Below, one piece after another: positions 43,631 through 51,317 of a stretch of 64,000 bases of DNA (position 1 is its first letter; each line of letters begins with the position of its first letter). The notes below the pieces were generated by a model that worked only from the letters and a program-made list of their open reading frames with translations, searched no databases and was not told where the DNA came from. Source of the DNA: Nocardioides albertanoniae (GTDB taxonomy: Bacteria; Actinomycetota; Actinomycetes; Propionibacteriales; Nocardioidaceae); NCBI RefSeq assembly GCF_006716315.1, contig NZ_VFOV01000001.1:3426501-3490500 (forward strand). The letters are read 5' to 3'. The position numbers and the translations under genes were made by a program.

Positions 43631-44377
43631 ATGACCACCACCCAGGACGCGACACCGCTCCTGCGAGAGCGCCGATTCACGATCGGGGCGGTGCTGCTGG
43701 TGCTGAACGCCGGGATGTACGTGGTCTGCGAGGCGATCGCCGCGTCCGCATGGCGCGACCCGACCTACAGCTACAGCCTCAACTACATCAGCGACCTCGG
43801 CGTCCCCGACGTCGGCGAGACGCAGGGCCGCATGATCGACTCGCCGCTGCACGCCGTGATGAACACCGCGTTCGTGCTGCACGGAGTCATCTTCGTCATC
43901 GCCGCCGCCCTGCTCTGGCATGCGGTCCTCCGCACCGGGCTGCGCCGCGCCTACCTGGTCCTGGCCGGCGTCCACGCCGTCGGCATGAGCCTGGTCGGCC
44001 TCTTCCCCGGCTCCCAGGCAGCCCTGGACGACGGCACCATCGTCCTCCACGGGCTCGGGGCGCTGCTCGCGATCGTGGCCGGCAACACCGCGGCGATCGT
44101 CGTCGGCACCGACCTGCTGCGCCGACGCGTACGTGGCCTCGGCCGCACGCTGATCACCCTCGGGGTCCTCGGCTTGGCCGGGTTCCTCTACCTGCTGGCC
44201 ACCTCCGGCTCAGGCGTCGACGGCATCCCCGAGCGCGTCGCGGTCTACACCGTCACAGCCGCCGAGACCGTCGCCGGGATCGCCGTGCTCGTCGCCGGCC
44301 GAGCATCGCGCCGCGCCCGAGCCTCGATCAGCGCAGTCGCTGGCAGCGCGGGCAGAAGTAGCTCGAGCGGTTCATGA
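43631..44377 (+). CDS. DUF998 family integral membrane protein
   Basis: 248 residues from ATG 43631 (AAGG ribosome binding site 7 nt upstream). Six predicted membrane helices: [100 protein letters not shown] and [16 protein letters not shown]. The LFPG plus acidic/His-containing loop is common to this DUF. Function unknown; possibly lipid or small-molecule related. The last 50 bases overlap the mutM 3' end on the other strand, a long convergent overlap. Confidence 0.75.
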   Translation: MTTTQDATPLLRERRFTIGAVLLVLNAGMYVVCEAIAASAWRDPTYSYSLNYISDLGVPDVGETQGRMIDSPLHAVMNTAFVLHGVIFVIAAALLWHAVLRTGLRRAYLVLAGVHAVGMSLVGLFPGSQAALDDGTIVLHGLGALLAIVAGNTAAIVVGTDLLRRRVRGLGRTLITLGVLGLAGFLYLLATSGSGVDGIPERVAVYTVTAAETVAGIAVLVAGRASRRARASISAVAGSAGRSSSSGS

Positions 44378-45173
44378 AGGCGGCGCGACGCAGCGGGGTG
44401 CCGCACCGGTCGCACGGCTCACCCTCACGCCCGTACGCCGCGAGCGACCGCTCGAAGTAGCCCGACTCGCCGTTCACGTTGACGTAGAGCGCGTCGAAGG
44501 AGGTACCGCCCTGGGCGAGCGCCTGCGTCATCACGTCACGTACGTGGCCGAGCAGCTCACGCACCTTGGCGGCGCTGAGGCGCTCCCCCGGTCGCTCGCC
44601 GTGCAGCTTGGCGCGCCACAGGGCCTCGTCGGCGTAGATGTTGCCGACGCCGCTGATCACGCTCTGGTTGAGCAGGATGCGCTTGATTCCGCTGGCCGAG
44701 CGACGCACGCGGGCCACGACAGCCTCGGTGTCGAAGGCCGCCTCGAGCGGGTCGGGAGCGATGTGGGCGATCTCGGCCGGGAGCTCGGCTCCCCCGGGGC
44801 TGATCGAGAGGCCGCCGAACATGCGCTGGTCGACGAACCTGAGCTCGCGGCCCTCGGCGGCGCCGTCGAGACGGAGGCGGACCCGCAGGTGCCGCTCGTC
44901 AGCCGACATCGGGGGCTGGACGAGCATCTGGCCGCTCATGCCCAGGTGGGCCATCAGGGCGTCACGGCCGTCGAGCGGGAGCCAGAGATACTTGCCGCGG
45001 CGGCGGGCGCCGGTGATCACCCGGTCGGTGAGCTCGACGGCGAAGGCCGAGGCGCCGGCGAGATGGCGGCGGACGGGTCTGGGGTGCAGCACCTCGACGG
45101 AGACGATGCGCGCGCCGACGACGTGGCGCTCGAGGCCGGCGCGTACGACCTCGACCTCGGGCAGCTCAGGCAC
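44328..45173 (-). CDS. mutM: Formamidopyrimidine-DNA glycosylase (Fpg/MutM)
   Basis: 281 residues from a GTG that overlaps the rnc stop by one base. The mature N-terminus [14 protein letters not shown] provides the catalytic Pro and Glu. Other motifs are [22 protein letters not shown], the helix-two-turn-helix [17 protein letters not shown], and a C-terminal zinc finger with two CxxC pairs ([18 protein letters not shown]). It removes 8-oxoguanine and ring-opened purines and nicks the site. Last gene of the conserved yceD-rpmF-rnc-mutM block. Confidence 0.97.
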   Translation of the reverse strand: MPELPEVEVVRAGLERHVVGARIVSVEVLHPRPVRRHLAGASAFAVELTDRVITGARRRGKYLWLPLDGRDALMAHLGMSGQMLVQPPMSADERHLRVRLRLDGAAEGRELRFVDQRMFGGLSISPGGAELPAEIAHIAPDPLEAAFDTEAVVARVRRSASGIKRILLNQSVISGVGNIYADEALWRAKLHGERPGERLSAAKVRELLGHVRDVMTQALAQGGTSFDALYVNVNGESGYFERSLAAYGREGEPCDRCGTPLRRAAFMNRSSYFCPRCQRLR

Positions 45174-45871
45174 TATGCCGTCGAGGGTTCGGCGGCCTGG
45201 ATCTCGCCGTAGGCCGTCTCCGCGGCGGCCTGCTCGGCCTCCTTCTTGGAGCGGCCGACGCCGTTGCCGTAGAGCTGCTCGCCGACCCGCACCTTCGCGG
45301 TGAAGGTCTTCATGTGGTCGGGGCCCTCGTCGGTGATGACGTATTCGGGCACGCCGAGGGAACGCTCGGCGGCGAGCTCCTGCAGCGAGGTCTTCCAGTC
45401 GAGCCCGGCACCGAGGTCGGAGGCCGCCTTGATGAGCGGGTCGAAGAGCAGGTGGACCAGGACCGTGGAGACCTCGATGCCACCGGAGAGGTGGACCGCA
45501 CCGATCACCGCTTCGACGGTGTCGGAGACGATCGATGACTTCTCGCGTCCACCGGTGGCCTCCTCGCCCCGGCCCAGCTTGATGTGCTGGCCCAGGCCGA
45601 TGCCCTGACCGACCTCGGCCAGGGCGCGGGCGTTCACGACCGCCGCCCGCAGCTTGGCGAGCTTGCCCTCGGGCAGGTCGGGGTGGATGCGGTAGAGGGT
45701 CTCGGTGACCACCACGCCGAGCACCGAGTCGCCCAGGAACTCCAGGCGCTCGTTGGTGGGCAGGCCACCGTTCTCGTAGGCGTACGAGCGGTGTGTGAGC
45801 GAACGCTCAAGCAGCTCGGGGTCCAGGATCGGATCCCCGAGCGCTTGGCGAAGCTCGGCGTAGTTGGTCAG
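45173..45871 (-). CDS. rnc: Ribonuclease III, probable CTG start
   Basis: 232 residues when read from the CTG at 45871. The frame is closed above it by a stop, and the next in-frame GTG (45724) would delete the first catalytic region ([24 protein letters not shown]). So a CTG start, or an unusual initiation, is required. Motifs: [12 protein letters not shown] (catalytic Glu/Asp), [15 protein letters not shown] (second catalytic region) and a C-terminal dsRNA-binding domain ([14 protein letters not shown]...[22 protein letters not shown]). It processes rRNA precursors and dsRNA. Located between rpmF and mutM. Confidence 0.9.
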   Translation of the reverse strand: MTNYAELRQALGDPILDPELLERSLTHRSYAYENGGLPTNERLEFLGDSVLGVVVTETLYRIHPDLPEGKLAKLRAAVVNARALAEVGQGIGLGQHIKLGRGEEATGGREKSSIVSDTVEAVIGAVHLSGGIEVSTVLVHLLFDPLIKAASDLGAGLDWKTSLQELAAERSLGVPEYVITDEGPDHMKTFTAKVRVGEQLYGNGVGRSKKEAEQAAAETAYGEIQAAEPSTA

Positions 45872-45891
45872 GAGACTAACCGCGTGTCAGC

Positions 45892-46077
45892 TCAGAGAAC
45901 CTGGCGACGTGCGGCGCGAGCGCCGTACTGACCGCACTCACCGCACGCACGGTGCGGGATGTGCTTGGCGTCGCAGGCGGGGTTCGCGCACGTCACCAGG
46001 GTCGGCGCAACGGCCTTCCAGGCCGAGCGGCGGTGGCGGGTGTTGCTGCGCGACATCTTCCGCTTCGGGACAGCCAC
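45892..46077 (-). CDS. rpmF: 50S ribosomal protein L32
   Basis: 61 residues from GTG 46077 with GAGGAG 6 nt upstream. [20 protein letters not shown] is the L32 N-terminus. The zinc-binding Cys pattern CANPACDAK...CGECGQY is kept, so this is the C+ (zinc) form. It lies between yceD and rnc, 20 nt before the presumed rnc start. Confidence 0.96.
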   Translation of the reverse strand: MAVPKRKMSRSNTRHRRSAWKAVAPTLVTCANPACDAKHIPHRACGECGQYGARAARRQVL

Positions 46078-46145
46078 TGTTATCTCCTCATACCAGGGCC
46101 GGTCGGATCTCGACCGGCTGTTCGATGCTGATCTGCTGGGGAATG

Positions 46146-46700
46146 CTAGTTGTTGGGGTCCTGCTTCAGCTCGGCCAGCCCCGCCCAGCGCGGGTCGACC
46201 TTCTCGCCGTGGTCGTGCCCGGGCTCGTCCGCGAGCCGCACCCCGCACTCGGGGCACAGTCCGGGACAGTCGTCCTGGCACATCGGCTGGAACGGCAGTG
46301 CGAGCACCACCGCATCCCTGAGCACCGGCTCGAGGTCGATCAGATCTCCCTCGGTCCGGCTGGTCTCGTCGTCCTCGTCGGGGTCCTGCCCGTCACGAGA
46401 GTCGTCGTAGACGTACAACTCCTGGATGTCGACCTCGGTTTCGTCCTTGATCGGCTCCAGGCACCGCACGCACTCGCCCTCGAGGCCGGCGATCGCCGTC
46501 CCAGTGACCAGCACACCCTCCATGACCGCCTCGAGGCGCAGGTCGAGCTCGACCTGCGACCCCTCGGGGACACTGAGGACTTCAATACCAAGATCCGCCG
46601 GGGCCGGCACCGTCAGCTCAACGTGACGCTCGGACCCCGGGCGGCGGCCGAGCTCGCGAGTGTCGAGCACGAGCGGCGCTCTCGGGTCCAGGGTAGTCAT
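46146..46700 (-). CDS. yceD: YceD/DUF177 family protein
   Basis: 184 residues. YceD-type domain: [26 protein letters not shown] at the start, a core strand region ending in the conserved CVRC (ECVRCLEPI), an acidic stretch ([12 protein letters not shown]) and the late cysteines ([13 protein letters not shown]). It is the usual partner upstream of rpmF and is thought to act in 23S rRNA or ribosome metabolism. The four-Cys arrangement suggests zinc binding. 68-nt gap to rpmF. Confidence 0.9.
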   Translation of the reverse strand: MTTLDPRAPLVLDTRELGRRPGSERHVELTVPAPADLGIEVLSVPEGSQVELDLRLEAVMEGVLVTGTAIAGLEGECVRCLEPIKDETEVDIQELYVYDDSRDGQDPDEDDETSRTEGDLIDLEPVLRDAVVLALPFQPMCQDDCPGLCPECGVRLADEPGHDHGEKVDPRWAGLAELKQDPNN

Positions 46701-46734
46701 GTTTCACTTCCGGATGAGGGCACGACAGATCAGA

Positions 46735-48171
46735 CTAGATCTTAACGGGACGCGTCGACTGCGACCAAAAGGGCGGGGCCAGCATCGTGACGGCCACCAC
46801 GGCGACCAGTCCCCCGGCCCCCGCGACACCGGCCGCGACCCAGGCGGAGCCCTGGAAGACCGGCGCGGTGAGCAGGTCGCCGCCGGACGGGTTCGGTGGC
46901 GCGATGTGCGTAGCGAACAGCACGAACATCGCTGTCGCCCAGACCGCGACGACCGGCCCCGTCAGCCGCGGCACCGCGGCGATCCCGAGCGCCGTGACCA
47001 GGCTGGTCACGACCGTGAGCGGGACCAGATAGCGCCAGTACGCCCCACCCCCGCCGGCGGCGTACTTGATCTGGATCGCGACGATGACGGCGACCAGGGC
47101 GAGCAACGTCAGCGCGGTCGCGACGCGGAGGAGCGTTCGCCGCGACGGCGAGAGCGCGCGGACGCCGACCGCGACGCCGAGCGCCAGTGGAGCCAGCGTG
47201 AGCACGGCCCCGAGGGTGACGTGCTCCTGCATCGCCGGCGGGATCAGGAGCTGGCGCCAGATCTCCGGGTCGGTGGCGACGTCGAGCACGGGCCGTACCT
47301 CGCGGGCGTGCAGCGGGCTGCCGGGCTTGCCGACGAGGTCGGTCTGCATGCCCGACCAGTTGCCGGTCTCACGGAAGTTGCGGATGTAGAACCAGCTGTT
47401 GACCGCGACCGCCAGAGCGACCGAGACGCTGAGGCGTCCGATATCGGCCCAGCGCTCGGACCAGGGACCGGCCCAGCGCTCGGACCGGTCCCCGCGGTGG
47501 CCGGTGAAGAGCCAGACCAGGCCGAGGGCGGCCGCGCAGACGCCGATGACGACGACGCCGGGCAGCCGGGTGCCGAGGGCGGCCGCGGCGTAGAGCCCGA
47601 AGAGCACCAGGCCGCGGGTGCGCGGCCCGTTGCGGAGCAACCAGACGGTCTGGCCGACCAGAAGGGTCGACCACAGCACGAACAGGTTGTCGTTGAAGAC
47701 CACCCCGCCGAGCCTGGTCAGGGCCGGACTGAGCGCGGTGACCAGGCCGGCCACGACCGCGACCTCCGGGCGGCTGGGCACGATCTGTCGCGTCGCCCAC
47801 ATCACCGCTGCCACGACCAGGCAGGTGATCATGATGCCGATGCCGCGCGCGGCCATCCCGGCGGCGAGCAGGTGCCCGGCGTCGGTGAGCGGCCCGACCA
47901 CGGGGGCCAGCAGCAGGTAGAAGAGCGGTGGGTGCTGGCCGGTCCAGTCGAAGGGCAGCGTGTAGCCCCAGGTCTGCGGCATCCGCATCGGGTCGCCGAT
48001 GGCGATCAGGGTGCCGTGCCAGAGCTGGTAGGCGTGGTCGACGTGGGCCACCTCGTCCTTCGAGCCGTAGAGCGGCGACGACAGCGCATAGCCCGCGCAG
48101 ACCCCGGCACAGGTGAGGATGTTGGCGATCAGACCGGCGAACCAGAGCCGCCGTGCGTTGGGCAAGTTCAT
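46735..48171 (-). CDS. Polytopic GT-C-like membrane protein (DUF2142/ArnT-like)
   Basis: 478 residues if ATG 48171 is used. It has AGGAG directly in front, so TTG 48165 (6-nt spacing) or a GTG at 48216 are possible. About 11 membrane helices. The first outer loop has SKDEVAHVDHAYQLWHG, with the DE pair typical of GT-C metal sites, followed by GQHPPLFYLLLAPVVG as in PMT/ArnT-like proteins. The N-terminal half has the fold of lipid-linked-sugar transferases; the C-terminal half is less clear. It likely transfers a sugar from a polyprenyl donor at the outer face. A more distant relative with the same HPPLYY motif is at 57493-59040. Confidence 0.72.
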   Translation of the reverse strand: MNLPNARRLWFAGLIANILTCAGVCAGYALSSPLYGSKDEVAHVDHAYQLWHGTLIAIGDPMRMPQTWGYTLPFDWTGQHPPLFYLLLAPVVGPLTDAGHLLAAGMAARGIGIMITCLVVAAVMWATRQIVPSRPEVAVVAGLVTALSPALTRLGGVVFNDNLFVLWSTLLVGQTVWLLRNGPRTRGLVLFGLYAAAALGTRLPGVVVIGVCAAALGLVWLFTGHRGDRSERWAGPWSERWADIGRLSVSVALAVAVNSWFYIRNFRETGNWSGMQTDLVGKPGSPLHAREVRPVLDVATDPEIWRQLLIPPAMQEHVTLGAVLTLAPLALGVAVGVRALSPSRRTLLRVATALTLLALVAVIVAIQIKYAAGGGGAYWRYLVPLTVVTSLVTALGIAAVPRLTGPVVAVWATAMFVLFATHIAPPNPSGGDLLTAPVFQGSAWVAAGVAGAGGLVAVVAVTMLAPPFWSQSTRPVKI

Positions 48172-48225
48172 CTCCTGCTGCGGTGCGGAAGCGTCATCCC
48201 AACGTAGACGCGACACCGCACAGCG

Positions 48226-49179
48226 TCACATCCGCCCGGTCGCGGGCTCGGCGCTCGTGGCCTCGGGAGGCTGCCCCGTACGTCGGGTCAAGAACGCCGC
48301 GACCAGCGCCACGCCGACGTCGGCCAGCACGGCGATCCCACGAGCGAGCAGGGCGACCAGGAGCGCCAGCCCCGGCGAGAGCACACCGGAGAGGGCGACG
48401 ACCAGCACCGCCTCCCGCAGCCCGGCGCCGGCAGGGAGACCGATAGCGGCCATGCCGAGGCTGAAGCCCAGGGCATAACCGCCGACGCTGGCCAGCAGCG
48501 AGGGCAGCGGGTCACCGCCCAGGCCGACCACGACGACCCAGATCTGCACACCCAGCACGAGCCACACCAGCGCCTGCAGCACCAGCGCCTTGCCGATCCC
48601 CCGCCAGGTCGGCAGCACCTCGAGGGGTGCGCGCCGCAGCAGCCTCAGGCCGGTGTTGACCACCCTGCCGAAGATCGGCGGGTGCAGTGCCACCAGGATC
48701 AGCGGGAGCAGCAGCACCGCCCACCAGTAGCGCGCGAACGTCTCGCGCCCCAGGAACGGCATCAGCAGCACCGAGACCATCACCCCGGCACCGACGGCGA
48801 TCGCCAGCACGAGCACACCCTGGGTCAACGACGTACGCCGCGGCACCCGCTCGACGCGAGCGAGCTCCATCTGGCCCACGATCGTCCACAGCGAACCTGG
48901 CAGATACTTGCCCAGCTGGCTGACGTAGAAGATGCGGGCGGCCGGCACCAGCGGGAGCGGCGAGCCCAGGTCGGCGAGCACCACTCGCCACATCACCAGC
49001 GCGATGCCCTGGGCGAGCACGGTGAGCGCGAAGGCGACGGCCAGCACCCACAGCGGCAGCTCCGCGAAGCCGCGCGCGAGCGCGTGCCGGTTGCGGTAGA
49101 TCGCGTAGGCGGCCACGACGACCACGAGCGCGACGACCGCTGTCTTGAGGTAGACCGTCTTGAGGGACGCCGTCTTCAA
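48226..49179 (-). CDS. UPF0104/flippase-like membrane protein (paralogue 1)
   Basis: 317 residues from TTG 49179, chosen for an AGGG 7 nt upstream. ATG 49224 would add 15 unlike residues. Eight or so membrane segments with the family signature ARIFYVSQLGKYLPGSLWTIVGQM, and RLLRRAPLEVLPTWRGIGKAL before the last half, which has GLPAGAGLREAVLVVAL. Such lysylphosphatidylglycerol-synthase-related proteins flip or transport lipids or glycolipids. Strongly similar to the protein at 56595-57554, down to the FYVSQLGKYLPGS motif. Confidence 0.85.
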   Translation of the reverse strand: MKTASLKTVYLKTAVVALVVVVAAYAIYRNRHALARGFAELPLWVLAVAFALTVLAQGIALVMWRVVLADLGSPLPLVPAARIFYVSQLGKYLPGSLWTIVGQMELARVERVPRRTSLTQGVLVLAIAVGAGVMVSVLLMPFLGRETFARYWWAVLLLPLILVALHPPIFGRVVNTGLRLLRRAPLEVLPTWRGIGKALVLQALVWLVLGVQIWVVVVGLGGDPLPSLLASVGGYALGFSLGMAAIGLPAGAGLREAVLVVALSGVLSPGLALLVALLARGIAVLADVGVALVAAFLTRRTGQPPEATSAEPATGRM

Positions 49180-49299
49180 CGAACAGCCCTCATCGAACCT
49201 CGACCCACGGGCCCTCCCTGGCATCGTTCACGATGCCGTCATCTCAGATGCGGGGTGTGTGCTCCAACTCTGCTTGTTTCTGACCCTAACGTTGTGGGG

Positions 49300-50412
49300 G
49301 TGCACATCGTCGCCTTCGGCACCTATGACGTGACCGCCCATCCGCGAGTCGCGGTGCTGATCGAGGGCCTACGCGACGGCGGCGCCGAGGTCAGCGAGGT
49401 CAACCGGCCGCTCGGCCTCGACACCGCGGCCCGAGTGGCGATCCTGCGGCAACCGTGGCGGCTCCCGCTGCTGGCGCTGCGGCTGCTCGCCTGCTGGAGC
49501 GGCCTGGCCGCGGAGACGTTGCGGAGGCGGCGCCACGGGCGCCCCGATGCAGTCCTGGTCGGCTATCTGGGCCACTTCGACGTGCATCTGGCCCGCCTGC
49601 TCCACCCTCGATCGACCATCTTCCTCGACCACATGGTCTCGGCAGCCGGGGTCGCTGCCAACCGGCGGCTGGCCGGGTCCGGCGGCCTGAAGCTTCGGCT
49701 GATGAAGGCGATCGATGCGATGGCCCTCCGGAGCGCCGACGTGGTGATCGTGGACACCTACGAGCAGCAGGAGTCGCTGCCCGAGGGCGTACGCGAGCGC
49801 TCGGTCGTGTGCGCGGTCGGCGCCACCAAGGAGTGGTTCGACGCCGGCGCCGAGGCGCTCCGGCGCCCCACGGAGACGCCGTTGCAGGCTGTCTTCGTCG
49901 GGCTCTTCTCCCCCACCCACGGCGCCCCGGTGATCGCCGACGCCCTCGACATCCTCGCCGACGACGAGCGCATCGAGGTGACGATGGTCGGGCAGGGCCA
50001 GCAGTACGACGAGGCCCGCCGGCTCGCGGCCGACAACCCGCGGGTCACCTGGGTCGACTGGGTCGAGGCCGAGGATCTTCCCGACTTCGTGGCCGGGTTC
50101 GACGTGAGCCTCGGCATCTTCGGCACCGTGCCGCAGGCGCTTCGGGTGGTGCCCAACAAGGCGTTCCAGGGCGCAGCCGCGGGCGCGGTGGTCGTCACCT
50201 CCGACACCGCACCCCAGCGGCGCGTGCTCCAGGGCGCGGCGCTGCTCGTCGCACCCGGCAGCTCGCAGGAGCTCGCCGCCGCCCTGGCCAAGCTCGCCGA
50301 GGACCCCGACGAGGCCCACCTGCTGCGCCAGGCTGCCTATGCCCGCGCGATGGAGCACTACACGCCGCGGGCCGTCGCCTCCGCCGTCATCGAGAGGATC
50401 CGCCACCCCTGA
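49300..50412 (+). CDS. GT4-like glycosyltransferase
   Basis: 370 residues from GTG 49300 (GTG 49294 is equally possible). GT-B: HIVAFGTYDVTAHPRVAVLIEGLR at the N-terminus, AVFVGLFSPTHGAPVIADAL, EVTMVGQGQQYDEARRL, the donor region DLPDFVAGFDVSLGIFGTVPQALRVVPNKAFQGAAAGAVVVTSDT with the E-like acidic/NK motif, and a C-terminal helix. It starts the plus-strand glycan set here and is followed by a methyltransferase 49 nt downstream. Likely adds a mannose- or rhamnose-type sugar; exact donor unknown. Confidence 0.85.
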   Translation: MHIVAFGTYDVTAHPRVAVLIEGLRDGGAEVSEVNRPLGLDTAARVAILRQPWRLPLLALRLLACWSGLAAETLRRRRHGRPDAVLVGYLGHFDVHLARLLHPRSTIFLDHMVSAAGVAANRRLAGSGGLKLRLMKAIDAMALRSADVVIVDTYEQQESLPEGVRERSVVCAVGATKEWFDAGAEALRRPTETPLQAVFVGLFSPTHGAPVIADALDILADDERIEVTMVGQGQQYDEARRLAADNPRVTWVDWVEAEDLPDFVAGFDVSLGIFGTVPQALRVVPNKAFQGAAAGAVVVTSDTAPQRRVLQGAALLVAPGSSQELAAALAKLAEDPDEAHLLRQAAYARAMEHYTPRAVASAVIERIRHP

Positions 50413-50461
50413 TGACCCACGCCTGATGATCCCGTCCCGCACCGTCGAACCCAGGAACCAG

Positions 50462-51217
50462 ATGCCGCTCACGCCCGCCGACCGCCCGCTGCCTCCGCTC
50501 GCCCCGCGCGCCTGGCTCCGCTATGACGTCGTGAGCCGCATCATCGACAGGCTCTCACCGGCGACGGCTCTGGAGATCGGATGCGGCCAGGGCGCGTTCG
50601 GCGCTCGCCTGGCCACGCGCGCCGACTATCTGGGGGTCGAGCCCGACGCCGGCTCGTTCGAGGTGGCCTACGAGCGCATCACCTGCCTCGGCGGCACCGT
50701 GCTGAACGCGATGTCCTCCGAGCTGGATCCGGGCACGACGTACGACATGGTCTGCGCCTTCGAGGTGCTCGAGCACATCGACGACGACAAGGCCGCGCTG
50801 GCCGAGTGGGTCACCCACGTGCGACCCGGCGGGCAGCTGGTGCTCTCGGTGCCGGCCTTCCAGGAGCGGTTCGGTCCGATGGACAAGCATGCCGGCCACT
50901 TCCGCCGCTACAGCCCCGCCGAGCTCACCGCCCGGCTCGAGGAGGCCGGTCTGGGCGACGTCGACATCACCGTCTACGGCTGGCCCCTCGGCTACGCCCT
51001 GGAGGCGGTGCGCAACCGCATCGACGCCAAGAAGCTGGAGAAGGTGGGCGACCTCACACCCGAGGAGCTGACCCGCGCGACCGGACGTACGTTCCAGCCC
51101 AGCGGTCGCGTCAAGGGCGCCGCCATCGCCGTCGCGACCAGCCCGTTCATGGCCCTGCAGCGGCTGCGCACCGACACCGGCACCGGTCTCGTCGCCGTCG
51201 CGACCAGGCGCGGCTGA
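50462..51217 (+). CDS. Class I SAM-dependent methyltransferase
   Basis: 251 residues from ATG 50462 with AGGA five nt before. Motif I ALEIGCGQGAFGARLA, motif II acidic VEPDAGSF, motif IV MVCAFEVLEHIDDDKAAL and GGQLVLSVPAFQERFGPMD with the FRRYSP stretch common in glycan-locus methyltransferases. The C-terminus has an amphipathic segment. It probably O-methylates a sugar or lipid in the neighbouring pathway. The gene is 49 nt after the GT4 gene. Confidence 0.87.
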   Translation: MPLTPADRPLPPLAPRAWLRYDVVSRIIDRLSPATALEIGCGQGAFGARLATRADYLGVEPDAGSFEVAYERITCLGGTVLNAMSSELDPGTTYDMVCAFEVLEHIDDDKAALAEWVTHVRPGGQLVLSVPAFQERFGPMDKHAGHFRRYSPAELTARLEEAGLGDVDITVYGWPLGYALEAVRNRIDAKKLEKVGDLTPEELTRATGRTFQPSGRVKGAAIAVATSPFMALQRLRTDTGTGLVAVATRRG

Positions 51218-51317
51218 GGCGTGGATCGGAACACGAGAGACAACAAGAGAGACAACTTGGACGACCTTCCGCGTGCGCTACCGTCGCCCGGCGGCGAATC
51301 CTCATAGGTTTCGGCTT

